Part shown: positions 1 to 7,581 of the stretch, piece after piece | Layout: each line of letters starts with the position of its first letter | Position numbering within the stretch: the first letter of the stretch is position 1 | Assembly: GCA_043752345.1 (NCBI GenBank) | Contig: JAYUYT010000044.1 | Location: 1-15,379, forward strand | Direction of reading: 5' to 3' | From: VFJL01 sp043752345 | GTDB taxonomy: Bacteria; Pseudomonadota; Gammaproteobacteria; Burkholderiales; Nitrosomonadaceae | Length of the DNA: 15,379 nt | Notes under the pieces: model-generated | Database searches by the model: none | The model's input: only the letters and a program-made list of their open reading frames with translations | Told to the model about the DNA's origin: nothing | Made by a program: the position numbers and the translations under genes

Positions 1-2
1 TT

Positions 3-119
3 GAAACTGCCAAAGAACGAACCGCATCCTACGCCAACAAAAACATCTACTCGTTTGATTTTATCCAGCGGATGGATCTTGCCTACGCTGCTGCTGACAC
101 AGTGATCTCAAGGGCCGGG
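3..119 (+). pseudogene. Internal fragment of a MurG-like glycosyltransferase, fused to foreign sequence
   Basis: Frame 3 is open from the window edge. It encodes a stretch ending in FIQRMDLAYAAADTVISRAG, which matches the conserved MurG region (UDP-GlcNAc:lipid I N-acetylglucosaminyltransferase) where a MDxAYAAAD segment is followed by SRAG and normally by a (A/G)xxSEL UDP-GlcNAc-binding motif. The exact wording resembles Bacteroidetes MurG more than proteobacterial MurG. Homology stops just after SRAG, around base 115-122. Beyond that the same bases make sense only as rnhB on the other strand. Only about 39 residues are visible, with neither end of the gene, so this is not a functional gene here. 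The family call rests on motif recognition alone; another GT-B enzyme is possible. A join of unrelated DNA, probably an assembly artefact, is my preferred reading. Confidence 0.65.
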
Positions 120-560
120 GTGTCGCAGCATTTCGGCATCGCGTGCGGTCTTGGCCAGGATCGAGGCAGCCGAAATCTCTGGCACCAGACTGTCACCCCG
201 GATGATGGTGCGCATCGGGAGACTCAGGCGGGGGCTATGAGTTCCATCCACCACTACCTCGTCGGGAGTAAGTGACAGATTCTCGACCGCTCGTTTCATC
301 GCCAGCAAGCTCGCTTGCAGGATATTCAAGCGGTCGATTTCATCGACGGATGCAGAAGCAATAGCCCACGCCATGGCATGCGCCCTGATGGCAAGTGCCA
401 GTCTGGTACGGTTTTTTTCACTGAGTTTCTTGGAGTCTGCCAGGCCCTCGATTTTGTAAGCAGGGTTAAGCACTACGCAGGCCGCGAATACCGGTCCTGC
501 CAGTGGTCCTCGGCCGGCTTCGTCCACGCCACAGATCCAGTGGAATTTCCCGGTTGGCAT
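108..560 (-). CDS. rnhB: Ribonuclease HII, 3'-truncated at the left-edge junction
   Basis: RNase HII cleaves the RNA strand of RNA-DNA hybrids and starts removal of single ribonucleotides misincorporated in DNA. The N-terminus carries the signature GVDEAGRGPLAGPV, with catalytic D13 and E14. D105 (in VVVDGTHSP) and D123 (in IRGDSLVPE) complete the expected four-carboxylate metal site, and SAASILAKTARD is the usual helix after it. The frame then reads AEMLR, followed by four unrelated residues and a stop, giving 150 residues where the family has about 190-210. The missing part is the C-terminal region with the usual GY/HKGY segment. The loss coincides with the start of the MurG-like DNA, so the native gene is probably intact in the organism and cut here by the join. 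The start ATG at 560 has GGAG about 10 nt upstream and lies 52 bp after fabZ. It is the last gene of the operon seen here. Confidence 0.9.
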   Translation of the reverse strand: MPTGKFHWICGVDEAGRGPLAGPVFAACVVLNPAYKIEGLADSKKLSEKNRTRLALAIRAHAMAWAIASASVDEIDRLNILQASLLAMKRAVENLSLTPDEVVVDGTHSPRLSLPMRTIIRGDSLVPEISAASILAKTARDAEMLRHPGP

Positions 561-612
561 TTTTCTTGATCTCCGGCTTCTGACGCAGGTGCGCGGATTG
601 CTGCGAAGATCC

Positions 613-1092
613 TTAGATACTCCGCATCGTGCACATCAGTTCAGTTTCGGTGGCAAGCTGACCTGCTACTTCTGCACGGGCAGAATACTTCCAGATTCCT
701 CTTACCTGCCGTGTGATGGCCACCTTAAGCAGCAGTTGATCGCCTGCCTGTACCGGTTTCTTGAAGCGGGCGCCGTCTATCCCGACAAAATAATAAATTG
801 AGTCATTGTCAGCTTTCACCCCCGCAGTTTTAAGGGTCAAGATCGCTGCAGCCTGGGCCAATGCTTCGATGATCAATACGCCCGGCATGACGGGATGATG
901 GGGGAAGTGCCCAACAAAGAAGGGTTCGTTAATGGTCACATTCTTGAGCGCGACTATGTCCTTGCCCGGTTCGCAGGAAAGTACCCGATCTACCAGCAAG
1001 AAAGGATAGCGGTGAGGCAGATATTCCAAGATCTCATGAATATCCATGGAACTCTTGCTTTCCCTTTTCAGATTCTCGCTTTCTTTTTCCAT
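613..1092 (-). CDS. fabZ: 3-hydroxyacyl-ACP dehydratase FabZ
   Basis: FabZ dehydrates (3R)-hydroxyacyl-ACP to trans-2-enoyl-ACP in type II fatty acid synthesis, in the cytoplasm. The family core is plain: LPHRYPFLLVDRV near residues 25-37, then EPFFVGHFPHHPVMPGVL and IIEALAQAAAI. These give the hot-dog-fold catalytic pair H62 and E76 in this numbering. YYFVGIDGARFKKPVQAGDQL is the usual second half. Two starts are possible. ATG at 1092 lies 2 nt after the skp stop and suits coupled re-initiation, giving 159 aa. ATG at 1047 (MDIHEILEY) gives 144 aa and matches many homologues; its upstream sequence is purine-rich (AAGGGAAAG, AAGAG) but not an ideal SD. In most proteobacteria fabZ lies between lpxD and lpxA. 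Here it lies directly between skp and rnhB, so its link to lipid A acyl supply is lost at this locus. Confidence 0.95.
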   Translation of the reverse strand: MEKESENLKRESKSSMDIHEILEYLPHRYPFLLVDRVLSCEPGKDIVALKNVTINEPFFVGHFPHHPVMPGVLIIEALAQAAAILTLKTAGVKADNDSIYYFVGIDGARFKKPVQAGDQLLLKVAITRQVRGIWKYSARAEVAGQLATETELMCTMRSI

Positions 1093-1094
1093 GG

Positions 1095-1622
1095 TTACTT
1101 GTCAGCCAGTGCTTTGATGACTTTGTCAGTAATATCTATGCGCTGACTCCGGTAAACCGAATCCTGCAACTGCAGGATCAAGTCGTATTTCTCTGCTTCC
1201 GCGATGGCTTGTATGACTTTGCTGGCGTTCAACTGAATCGCGGCAAATTCATCATTCTGCCGCAGACTCAGATCTTCCCGTAGTTGTCGTTGTGCACGTT
1301 GATATTCACGATTGAGGTTGGCAAGTTCACGCTCCTTGCCGCGGCGGTCTGCTTCCGGCATAACCATGCCGTCCTTTTCCAGTTGCTCTTGCAACGATTT
1401 CACCTGCGCCGCCATTTTCTTGAGTTCCTGGTCGCGCGGCAAGAACTCCTTTTCTATTTTTTTCTGCGCGCGCACAGCCGGCGCGGATTCGATCAGAACT
1501 CTTTCGGTATTGACTATGCCTATCTTGATTTCGCTCGCATAGACATTGAAGGAAATACCTACGGATGTGATGACCATGCACGTAGCGATTAAAATTTGCC
1601 GACATTGAGTTTTTTGCTTCAA
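1095..1622 (-). CDS. skp: Periplasmic OMP chaperone Skp (OmpH family)
   Basis: Skp holds unfolded outer-membrane proteins in the periplasm and hands them to the BAM complex, whose core gene bamA lies just upstream. The product has a basic N-terminus and hydrophobic core ending near VYA-SEI, consistent with a Sec signal peptide of about 30 residues. It continues with IKIGIVNTERVL, the usual first strand of the family, then a charged helical region (about residues 60-145) rich in K, E, Q and R, as in the coiled tentacles of the trimer. I chose the TTG start at 1622 because AGGAG (1629-1633) stands 6 nt before it; this gives 175 aa. The in-frame ATG at 1643 and TTG at 1649 lack a Shine-Dalgarno and put extra charged residues before the signal peptide. 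The gap to the bamA stop is then 29 bp. lpxD, which usually follows, is absent. Confidence 0.9.
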   Translation of the reverse strand: MKQKTQCRQILIATCMVITSVGISFNVYASEIKIGIVNTERVLIESAPAVRAQKKIEKEFLPRDQELKKMAAQVKSLQEQLEKDGMVMPEADRRGKERELANLNREYQRAQRQLREDLSLRQNDEFAAIQLNASKVIQAIAEAEKYDLILQLQDSVYRSQRIDITDKVIKALADK

Positions 1623-1626
1623 TTTT

Positions 1627-1633
1627 CTCTCCT
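1627..1633 (-). promoter_or_regulatory. Ribosome binding site fixing a TTG start for skp
   Basis: On the minus strand AGGAGAG stands directly before AAAA and TTG (1620-1622). The AGGAG core lies 6 nt from the TTG, an ideal spacing. The ATG 21 nt further upstream has only A/T-rich sequence before it, so this site decides the start. Confidence 0.7.
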
Positions 1634-1651
1634 GGTTGATCATTTTCAAAT

Positions 1652-3979
1652 TTAGAACTGCTGTCCAAATTGAAACTGGAATCGTTGTATGTTATCACCG
1701 GGCACGTCATTCAGTGGTTCTGCAAAACTGACTTTTAGTGGTCCCATCGGGGAAATCCACATAACCGCGAGTCCGGTGGAATAACGCAACCCCTCATTCG
1801 CTCTGAATTTTGGGTTGCCACCGGGGCCAAATACTGTACCCGCATCCAGGAACAAACTCAGGCGTACCGATCTGTCATTTTTCATGCCGGGCATCGGGAA
1901 CATCAGCTCTGCACTACCGACTACGCGTGTGTTACCTCCCAATGACCTGCCACGACTATTAGCATAGGGGAGGCCTGTTTTGGGATCAAGCGGACCCTCC
2001 TCACGTGGACCCAGCGAACTAATATAATAACCACGCACCGAAGTGTTGCCGCCGGCAAAGAAATTCTTGAAGAAAGCCAGTGGCTGTCCATTATAGCCGT
2101 CGCCGTGTCCGAGTTCACCATGCAGCATCATGGTGAAATCCCTGGAAATAGGGTAAAACCACTTGAGCGCGTAGCTTGCTTTGTAATACTGCAGATCGCC
2201 ACCTGGCACACCTGTTTCAAGAAATACTCGATGGGTGGTACCGCTGGTAGTCCAGATGGCGCTGTCACGCCCATCACGTGCCCAGCTTAGTGTCACTGGG
2301 AGATTGGTGGTGACCTTCCCGAAAGTCTCCACAAAGTCTATGTTACGCTGACTAGTGCCTACCGCTTTTATATCTGTCTGTTCCGCGGCCAGACCAACCG
2401 AAATAGTATCATTTTCGTTGACCGGGATGCCGAAACGCACACCGGCGCCGGTGGTGGCGGTATTAAAGGCGCCTATCCCCATTAGACGTGTGGTATTCAG
2501 GTGGCGGCTGTAAATATCAAACCCGGCACTTATCCCATTCTTGGTGAAATAGGGGTCGGTAAACGACAAAGAGTACACCTTATTGATCATGCCGGTACTG
2601 ACGTTGAGATTGACATTTTTCCCGCTGCCGAAGATGTTATCCTGCGCAATGGAGGCAGTCAGTATCAGGCCTTGTTGCTGAGCATAGCCCGCTCCAAACA
2701 TTACGGCGCCAGTGGGTTTCTCTTTGACATCGACATTGATGTCAATCTGATCAGTGACGCCCGGAACCGGCGGCGTTTCAAAATTGACAGCATTAAAAAA
2801 ATTCAGCCTGTCCACACGTATCTTGGACTGTGCAATTTTGGCGGTTGAATACCAGCCGCCTTCGAACTGGCGCATTTCCCGGCGGATCACTTCATCGCGC
2901 GTACGCTCATTGCCGGTTATATTAATGCGTCGCACGTAAACCCGGCGACCCGGATCAATAAAAAAAGTGAACCCTACCTGCCTTTTTTCCTTATTTATTT
3001 CCGGCGACGCATTAACATTGGCGAATGCATAGCCATCATTGCCCAGCCGGTCGGTGATGAGTTTGACCGATTCAGTCAGTTTCTCGCGTGCGAATACCTC
3101 GCCAGGTGCAAGTTTGATGAGTTTGCGCAGTTCTTCTTCTGGCACCAGCATTTCACCCGCCAGTTTGATTTCGGAAACCGTATAGTTGGGTCCCTCAGTA
3201 ATATTTATCGTGATATAAATATCCTGCATGTCTGGCGTGATCGACACCTGCGTAGAATCAACACCGAATTCCAGATAGCCACGATTGAGATAGTAAGAGC
3301 GCAGCGTTTCCAGATCACCGCCCAGCTTCTGTTTTGAATACTGATCATCCTTGGTGAACCAGGTTATCAGACCGGGTGTTCTGAGTACGAATAGGCCCAG
3401 CAGCTCCTTTTCCTTGAAAGCCTGGTTGCCGACGATATTAATTTTGCGGATCTTGGCGACTTCGCCTTCGTCTATGTCGAAGTTGATGGCGATGCGATTA
3501 CGCTCCAGCGGTGTAGTTGTGGTAGTAATCTTTACTGCGTATCTACCGCGACTTATATACTGTTGCTTCAACTCTTGCTCGGCTCTTTCCAACAGCGAGC
3601 GATCAAAGATACGCGATTCCGTCAGACCTGCCTGCTTCAGGCCGTCTTTCAGTTTACCTTTCTCGAATTCTTTGCCACCGACTATGTTGATCTGCGCAAT
3701 GGCCGGACGTTCTTCTACTATTACCAGCAGGACGCCGTTGTCCGATTCCAGCCGTACGTCTTTGAAAAAACCGGTGGCATAAAGAGCCTTGATTGCCGCC
3801 GCAGCCTTTTCGTCATCTAGTACATCACCCACCTTCACCGGCAGATAGCTGAACACCGTGCCTGCTTCGGTGCGTTGTATGCCATCCACCCGGATATCCT
3901 TGACCACGAACGGCTCGATTGCCCATGAAAGCGAAGAACAGAAAGTGATGGCAAGCGCAGCCAGATACCTGATTTTCAT
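1652..3979 (-). CDS. bamA: Outer membrane protein assembly factor BamA
   Basis: BamA is the essential Omp85-family insertase that folds beta-barrel proteins into the outer membrane. Residues 1-20 form a signal peptide ending LSWA before IEPFVVKDIRVDGIQR, the opening of POTRA 1. Five POTRA domains occupy roughly residues 22-420; internal starts such as IAQINIVGGKEF, VAKIRKINIVGNQAF, YTVSEIKLAGEML and VYVRRINITGNERT mark the second to fifth. The C-terminal ~350 residues are the barrel. VRGY at 648-651 is the conserved loop-6 motif, and the chain ends in FQFGQQF, an aromatic-terminated beta signal. Length (775 aa) is normal for the family. It starts 3 bp after the rseP stop and is followed by skp, so the stress protease, insertase and chaperone are co-transcribed. 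No strong SD is visible before the ATG. Confidence 0.97.
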   Translation of the reverse strand: MKIRYLAALAITFCSSLSWAIEPFVVKDIRVDGIQRTEAGTVFSYLPVKVGDVLDDEKAAAAIKALYATGFFKDVRLESDNGVLLVIVEERPAIAQINIVGGKEFEKGKLKDGLKQAGLTESRIFDRSLLERAEQELKQQYISRGRYAVKITTTTTPLERNRIAINFDIDEGEVAKIRKINIVGNQAFKEKELLGLFVLRTPGLITWFTKDDQYSKQKLGGDLETLRSYYLNRGYLEFGVDSTQVSITPDMQDIYITINITEGPNYTVSEIKLAGEMLVPEEELRKLIKLAPGEVFAREKLTESVKLITDRLGNDGYAFANVNASPEINKEKRQVGFTFFIDPGRRVYVRRINITGNERTRDEVIRREMRQFEGGWYSTAKIAQSKIRVDRLNFFNAVNFETPPVPGVTDQIDINVDVKEKPTGAVMFGAGYAQQQGLILTASIAQDNIFGSGKNVNLNVSTGMINKVYSLSFTDPYFTKNGISAGFDIYSRHLNTTRLMGIGAFNTATTGAGVRFGIPVNENDTISVGLAAEQTDIKAVGTSQRNIDFVETFGKVTTNLPVTLSWARDGRDSAIWTTSGTTHRVFLETGVPGGDLQYYKASYALKWFYPISRDFTMMLHGELGHGDGYNGQPLAFFKNFFAGGNTSVRGYYISSLGPREEGPLDPKTGLPYANSRGRSLGGNTRVVGSAELMFPMPGMKNDRSVRLSLFLDAGTVFGPGGNPKFRANEGLRYSTGLAVMWISPMGPLKVSFAEPLNDVPGDNIQRFQFQFGQQF

Positions 3980-3982
3980 TTT

Positions 3983-5350
3983 TTAACCAGAGATAAGCCG
4001 GCTGATGTCGTTATATATGGCAAAAGCCATCAGGGCAAACAACAGCGCCATCCCCACCTGCTGACCAACTTCCATGGCCCTTTCAGAAAGCGGACTGCCT
4101 TTGACAATTTCGGCCACATAATACAGTAAATGCCCCCCATCCAGTATTGGGATGGGCAAAAGGTTCAGTACCCCCAGACTGATGCTGATGAGCGCGAGAA
4201 ATCCCAGATAAGGCACAAGCCCCATTTGCGCCGACTGTCCGGCGTAATCGGCGATTGTAATGGGTCCGCTGACATTTTTCCACGACACTTCTCCCATCAC
4301 CATTTTTCCCAGCATACGCAGCGTAAATGCCGATGTTTCCCAGGTTTTATCCATGGCTTTGACCATGGCTGTACCCGGCGGATAACTGGTTTTTACCAGC
4401 AATCCTTCCAGGATGGCCGGGTCAATTTTGGGACCAACTCCGATCTTGCCAATTTTCTCGCCTTTTTCAGTAGCCGTATCAGGAGTGACACTGATATCGA
4501 GGACAGAGCTGCCGCGCTGGATTTGTAGTAGCAGTGACTGTCCCGGGCTGGCGCGTATCTGCCGTACCAGTTCTTCCCAGTTTGCAATGTCTTCTCCGTT
4601 TACTGCCAGAATTTTATCATCTGCCAACAGACCGGCACGATTGCCTGCACCGTCCGGTATTACCTGGGCAATGACGGGTTTTATTGCGGGTTGATAGCTG
4701 CTCAGACCGATTTTTTTCAGAAAGTCCCCATCTAGGTCATCGGCGTGAAAGTTACTTAAATCCAGTTTGCGCCAATTGATTTCCCCGCGCTGGTTAAGAG
4801 TCTCCACGGTTACAGCTGGCGATTTGTCCACGACCTGCGCCAGCAGCAACCAGCGTGCATCCTGCCAGCTAGCTACAGGCTCGGTACCGACTTTTAATAT
4901 GGTCTCCCCAGCTTCGAAAGACGCGAATGCAGCGGGTGTTGCCGGGGACACTGGTCCTAAAACCGGCTTCATTCCGTTGATGCCGAGCATGAACAGAAAC
5001 CAGTAAAGCAGGATGGCCAGCAGGAAATTAGCGATGGGTCCTGCCGCGACTATGGCGCTACGACGTGCGACCGACTTGCGGTTGAACGAGCGTGGCAAGT
5101 CCTGCGGAGCGACTTGGCCTTCACGCTCATCCAGCATCTTGACGTAACCACCGAGAGGAAAAATAGCTATTACCCATTCGGTCTGATCTTTCCCCCAGCG
5201 TTTCTTAAGTAGAGGTCGACCAAAACCGATCGAAAAGCGCAGTACTTTTACTCCGCACCAGCGCGCTACCAGATAATGGCCAAATTCGTGGAATACGATC
5301 AGTACACCCAAGGCGACGACAAAAGCCATGATTGTAAAAGGGAGTGTCAT
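3983..5350 (-). CDS. rseP: Site-2 intramembrane metalloprotease RseP
   Basis: RseP performs the second cut of the anti-sigma factor RseA in the sigma-E envelope stress response and clears signal-peptide remnants. It acts in the inner membrane. Visible hallmarks are the zinc motif HEFGH at residues 21-25 in the first membrane helix, and NLLPIPILDGGHL with the LDG metal-ligand motif at 403-405 in a late helix. Between them lie two PDZ-like regions; the second contains IPDGAGNRAGLLADDKIL and a following VNGEDI. The C-terminal hydrophobic helix ends YNDISRLISG. Length is 455 aa, as in the family. The ATG at 5350 is the first start after an in-frame TAG. It has no evident SD and is preceded by a 168 bp gap from dxr. 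An alternative start is the ATG seven codons in (MAFVVALGVL). Confidence 0.96.
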   Translation of the reverse strand: MTLPFTIMAFVVALGVLIVFHEFGHYLVARWCGVKVLRFSIGFGRPLLKKRWGKDQTEWVIAIFPLGGYVKMLDEREGQVAPQDLPRSFNRKSVARRSAIVAAGPIANFLLAILLYWFLFMLGINGMKPVLGPVSPATPAAFASFEAGETILKVGTEPVASWQDARWLLLAQVVDKSPAVTVETLNQRGEINWRKLDLSNFHADDLDGDFLKKIGLSSYQPAIKPVIAQVIPDGAGNRAGLLADDKILAVNGEDIANWEELVRQIRASPGQSLLLQIQRGSSVLDISVTPDTATEKGEKIGKIGVGPKIDPAILEGLLVKTSYPPGTAMVKAMDKTWETSAFTLRMLGKMVMGEVSWKNVSGPITIADYAGQSAQMGLVPYLGFLALISISLGVLNLLPIPILDGGHLLYYVAEIVKGSPLSERAMEVGQQVGMALLFALMAFAIYNDISRLISG

Positions 5351-5518
5351 GCCAATGTAATAGGGTGGAGGGGGCGACGCAGGGAGAGTTCCAGAGACAA
5401 ACTTGAAGCGCTATGTTTTTCTACCCCCTGGCAAGTGCAAGTAAGAGAGCGGAGCGGAGGAAGAATAACCAAGCTGGTGGCAGCCGGGGCATTTCCGGGA
5501 AGCGCTATTCCTGACACT

Positions 5519-6706
5519 TTACACCAGAGACGCCAGCCACTCATGCGCGGTTTCGCGTGCCGCATGATCTGCTGCCAAGACATCTTCCAGGGTGGTGATA
5601 TCCTTGCGGCTGACCGTTTGCATGACTTGTTCGATCATGACTGGAATTGCGGTAAACGGCATGCGACGTTTGAGAAAGGATTCCACCGCCACTTCGTTGG
5701 CGGCGTTGAGTATAGCCGGGGCGCTGCCACCGGCGGCAAGCGCCTGGTAAGCGAGACCCAGACAGGGGAAGCGCTTGAAATCCGGCGCTTCAAAATCCAG
5801 CCGGCCGATCTTGAACATGTCCAGAGGTGTCACTCCCGTTTCAATGCGCTCCGGAAAACCCAGGGCGTGCGCAATCGGGGTACGCATGTCGGGATTGCCC
5901 AGTTGCGCCAGCACTGAACCGTCCACATATTCGACCATGGAATGAATCACGCTTTGCGGATGGATCACTACCTGGATCTGCTCAGGAGTGGCATCAAACA
6001 GCCAGTGCGCTTCAATCACTTCCAGTCCCTTATTCATCATGGTGGCAGAGTCCACTGAAATCTTCTGCCCCATCACCCAGTTAGGATGAGCACACGCCTG
6101 CTCCGGCGTCACCTGGTCCAGTGACGCCAGCGATGCTTGTCGGAACGGGCCACCGGATGCAGTCAGCAGAATGCGGCGCACCCCGACTGCGGCCAGATCT
6201 CCGGCGAAATGCTGCGGCAGCGACTGGAAGATGGCGTTATGTTCGCTGTCTATCGGCAGCAGGGTGACATGATGCTGTTTGACCACGTCCATGAAAATAC
6301 GCCCCGCCATCACCAGGGTTTCCTTGTTGGCGAGCAGTACCTGCTTGCCTGCGCGGGCAGCGGCGAAGGTGGGGCGGATACCGGCGGCGCCGACAATGGC
6401 GGCCATTACCGCATCCACCTCGGGCAGCGCTGCCACTTTCTCCAGCGACTCGACGCCCCACAGTACTTCGGTGGCAAGTCCTGCCGTGCGCATTTCTGTT
6501 TGCAATTTTTCGCCACTGGCTGCATCCAGCATGACCGCATAACGTGGTCGGAAGCGACGGCATTGTTCCAGCATTTTCTCAATGCTGTTATTGGCGGTGA
6601 GTGCAACGACCTGAAATCGATCAGGGTGACGTGCGACCACATCCAGTGTGCTGACGCCGATGCTGCCGGTAGAGCCAAGGATAGTGAGATGACGGACGGT
6701 AGGCAT
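5519..6706 (-). CDS. dxr: 1-deoxy-D-xylulose 5-phosphate reductoisomerase
   Basis: Dxr converts DXP to 2-C-methyl-D-erythritol 4-phosphate with NADPH, the first committed step of the MEP isoprenoid pathway. This feeds undecaprenyl-PP synthesis by uppS in the same operon. The nucleotide-binding motif GSTGSIG is at residues 11-17. Further family signatures are LLANKETLVMAG, the metal-binding PIDSEHNAIFQ, the GGPFR loop, and HPNWVMGQKISVDSATMMNK leading to GLEVIEAHWLF. The C-terminal helical domain includes ILNAANEVAVESFL. Length (395 aa) is typical. The ATG at 6706 lies 2 nt after the cdsA stop, so translation is probably coupled. Confidence 0.98.
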   Translation of the reverse strand: MPTVRHLTILGSTGSIGVSTLDVVARHPDRFQVVALTANNSIEKMLEQCRRFRPRYAVMLDAASGEKLQTEMRTAGLATEVLWGVESLEKVAALPEVDAVMAAIVGAAGIRPTFAAARAGKQVLLANKETLVMAGRIFMDVVKQHHVTLLPIDSEHNAIFQSLPQHFAGDLAAVGVRRILLTASGGPFRQASLASLDQVTPEQACAHPNWVMGQKISVDSATMMNKGLEVIEAHWLFDATPEQIQVVIHPQSVIHSMVEYVDGSVLAQLGNPDMRTPIAHALGFPERIETGVTPLDMFKIGRLDFEAPDFKRFPCLGLAYQALAAGGSAPAILNAANEVAVESFLKRRMPFTAIPVMIEQVMQTVSRKDITTLEDVLAADHAARETAHEWLASLV

Positions 6707-6708
6707 AT

Positions 6709-7533
6709 TTAGACGGTATTGACAGTAAATATTAGCAGCGCCAGAACAGCGGCAGGCAGGGTTGAAGTGAGTGCATCGATGCGGTCAAGTATACCACCGT
6801 GGCCGGGCAAAATATTGCCGCTATCCTTGACACCGGCATGACGTTTCATCAGCGATTCAAACAGATCGCCGATGATGCCTAGCGCGGTCAGCGCCAGTAG
6901 TAGCGGCAGCAGTAACACGATTTGAACTGTTTCTCCCGCCAGATAACCCCACGTCAGTGCATAAACAGAAACTGCTGCCAGCGCACCGGCCACGCCTTCC
7001 CAAGTCTTGCCGGGGCTGATGTTAGGTGCGAGCTTATGCCTGCCGAATGTGCGTCCGGCGAAATACGCTGCGGTGTCCGAAATCCAGATAGCTGCCATGA
7101 AACCCAGCAGCAGCAGTGGACTGATGGTGCGCAACTGATACAGGGCAAGACCAGTCGGCAACAGCAGCAACCAGCCTATCACCGCCAGCAGGAGTGGGTT
7201 CTTGATCGGATAATTCGATTTCAGAAGAGTTGGCGCAGCCAGCATCCAGAATGCAAATGATGCGGCGTAGAGCCACAGAAATGCAGTAGTGTAAGGGTCG
7301 ATCAGAACCGTCCGGCTCAACACATACAATAGTTCTCCACCGAGCAAGGCAGTGGAAGTCAGATACACCGTGGTGTGGGCAGCGGAAAATTTTACCAGCT
7401 TGCTCCATTCCATAGAGCCTAGCACCACCAACGTAAGCAGCAGCATCATCCAGAAAATTGCCGACAAATAAAACAGCGCTGCCAGAAACAGGAGCAACGC
7501 GACGACAGCGGTTAGGATGCGGGTTTTAAGCAT
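6709..7533 (-). CDS. cdsA: Phosphatidate cytidylyltransferase (CDP-diacylglycerol synthase)
   Basis: CdsA makes CDP-diacylglycerol from phosphatidic acid and CTP in the inner membrane, the branch point to all major phospholipids. The protein is strongly hydrophobic, with about seven to eight predicted membrane segments. It carries SDTAAYFAGRTFGRHKL and ISPGKTWEG, and near the C-terminus the signature SLMKRHAGVKDSGN followed by LPGHGGILDRID, which matches the CDS family pattern including the paired metal-binding aspartates. I chose the ATG at 7533 (MLKTRILTAVV, 274 aa), where the family normally starts. An upstream in-frame TTG at 7551 would add six residues. The GGGA that could act as its SD lies inside an inverted repeat. 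It sits between uppS and dxr. Confidence 0.96.
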   Translation of the reverse strand: MLKTRILTAVVALLLFLAALFYLSAIFWMMLLLTLVVLGSMEWSKLVKFSAAHTTVYLTSTALLGGELLYVLSRTVLIDPYTTAFLWLYAASFAFWMLAAPTLLKSNYPIKNPLLLAVIGWLLLLPTGLALYQLRTISPLLLLGFMAAIWISDTAAYFAGRTFGRHKLAPNISPGKTWEGVAGALAAVSVYALTWGYLAGETVQIVLLLPLLLALTALGIIGDLFESLMKRHAGVKDSGNILPGHGGILDRIDALTSTLPAAVLALLIFTVNTV

Positions 7534-7542
7534 GAATGGGGG

Positions 7543-7570
7543 TCCCAACAAAAAGCTTCACTGGTTGGGA
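7543..7570 (-). promoter_or_regulatory. Inverted repeat in the uppS-cdsA gap overlapping the cdsA ribosome-binding region
   Basis: A perfect 7-bp inverted repeat (TCCCAAC at 7543-7549 and GTTGGGA at 7564-7570) with a 14-nt loop fills most of the 48-bp gap. In the mRNA the 3' arm contains the only SD-like GGGA before the cdsA ATG and also the alternative TTG codons. A hairpin here could lower cdsA translation. There is no U-tract, so it is not a terminator. Function is inferred. Confidence 0.35.
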
Positions 7571-7581
7571 GTATGCAGAGA

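Noticed and set aside
5347..5583. 78-codon minus-strand frame filling the dxr-rseP gap
   Set aside because: It overlaps the end of dxr out of frame and the rseP start, has no SD and no recognisable family.
5276..5917. 213-codon plus-strand open frame across the rseP start, the gap and the dxr end
   Set aside because: Mostly antisense to two clear genes; low-complexity H/R/G/Q-rich translation with no recognisable domain.
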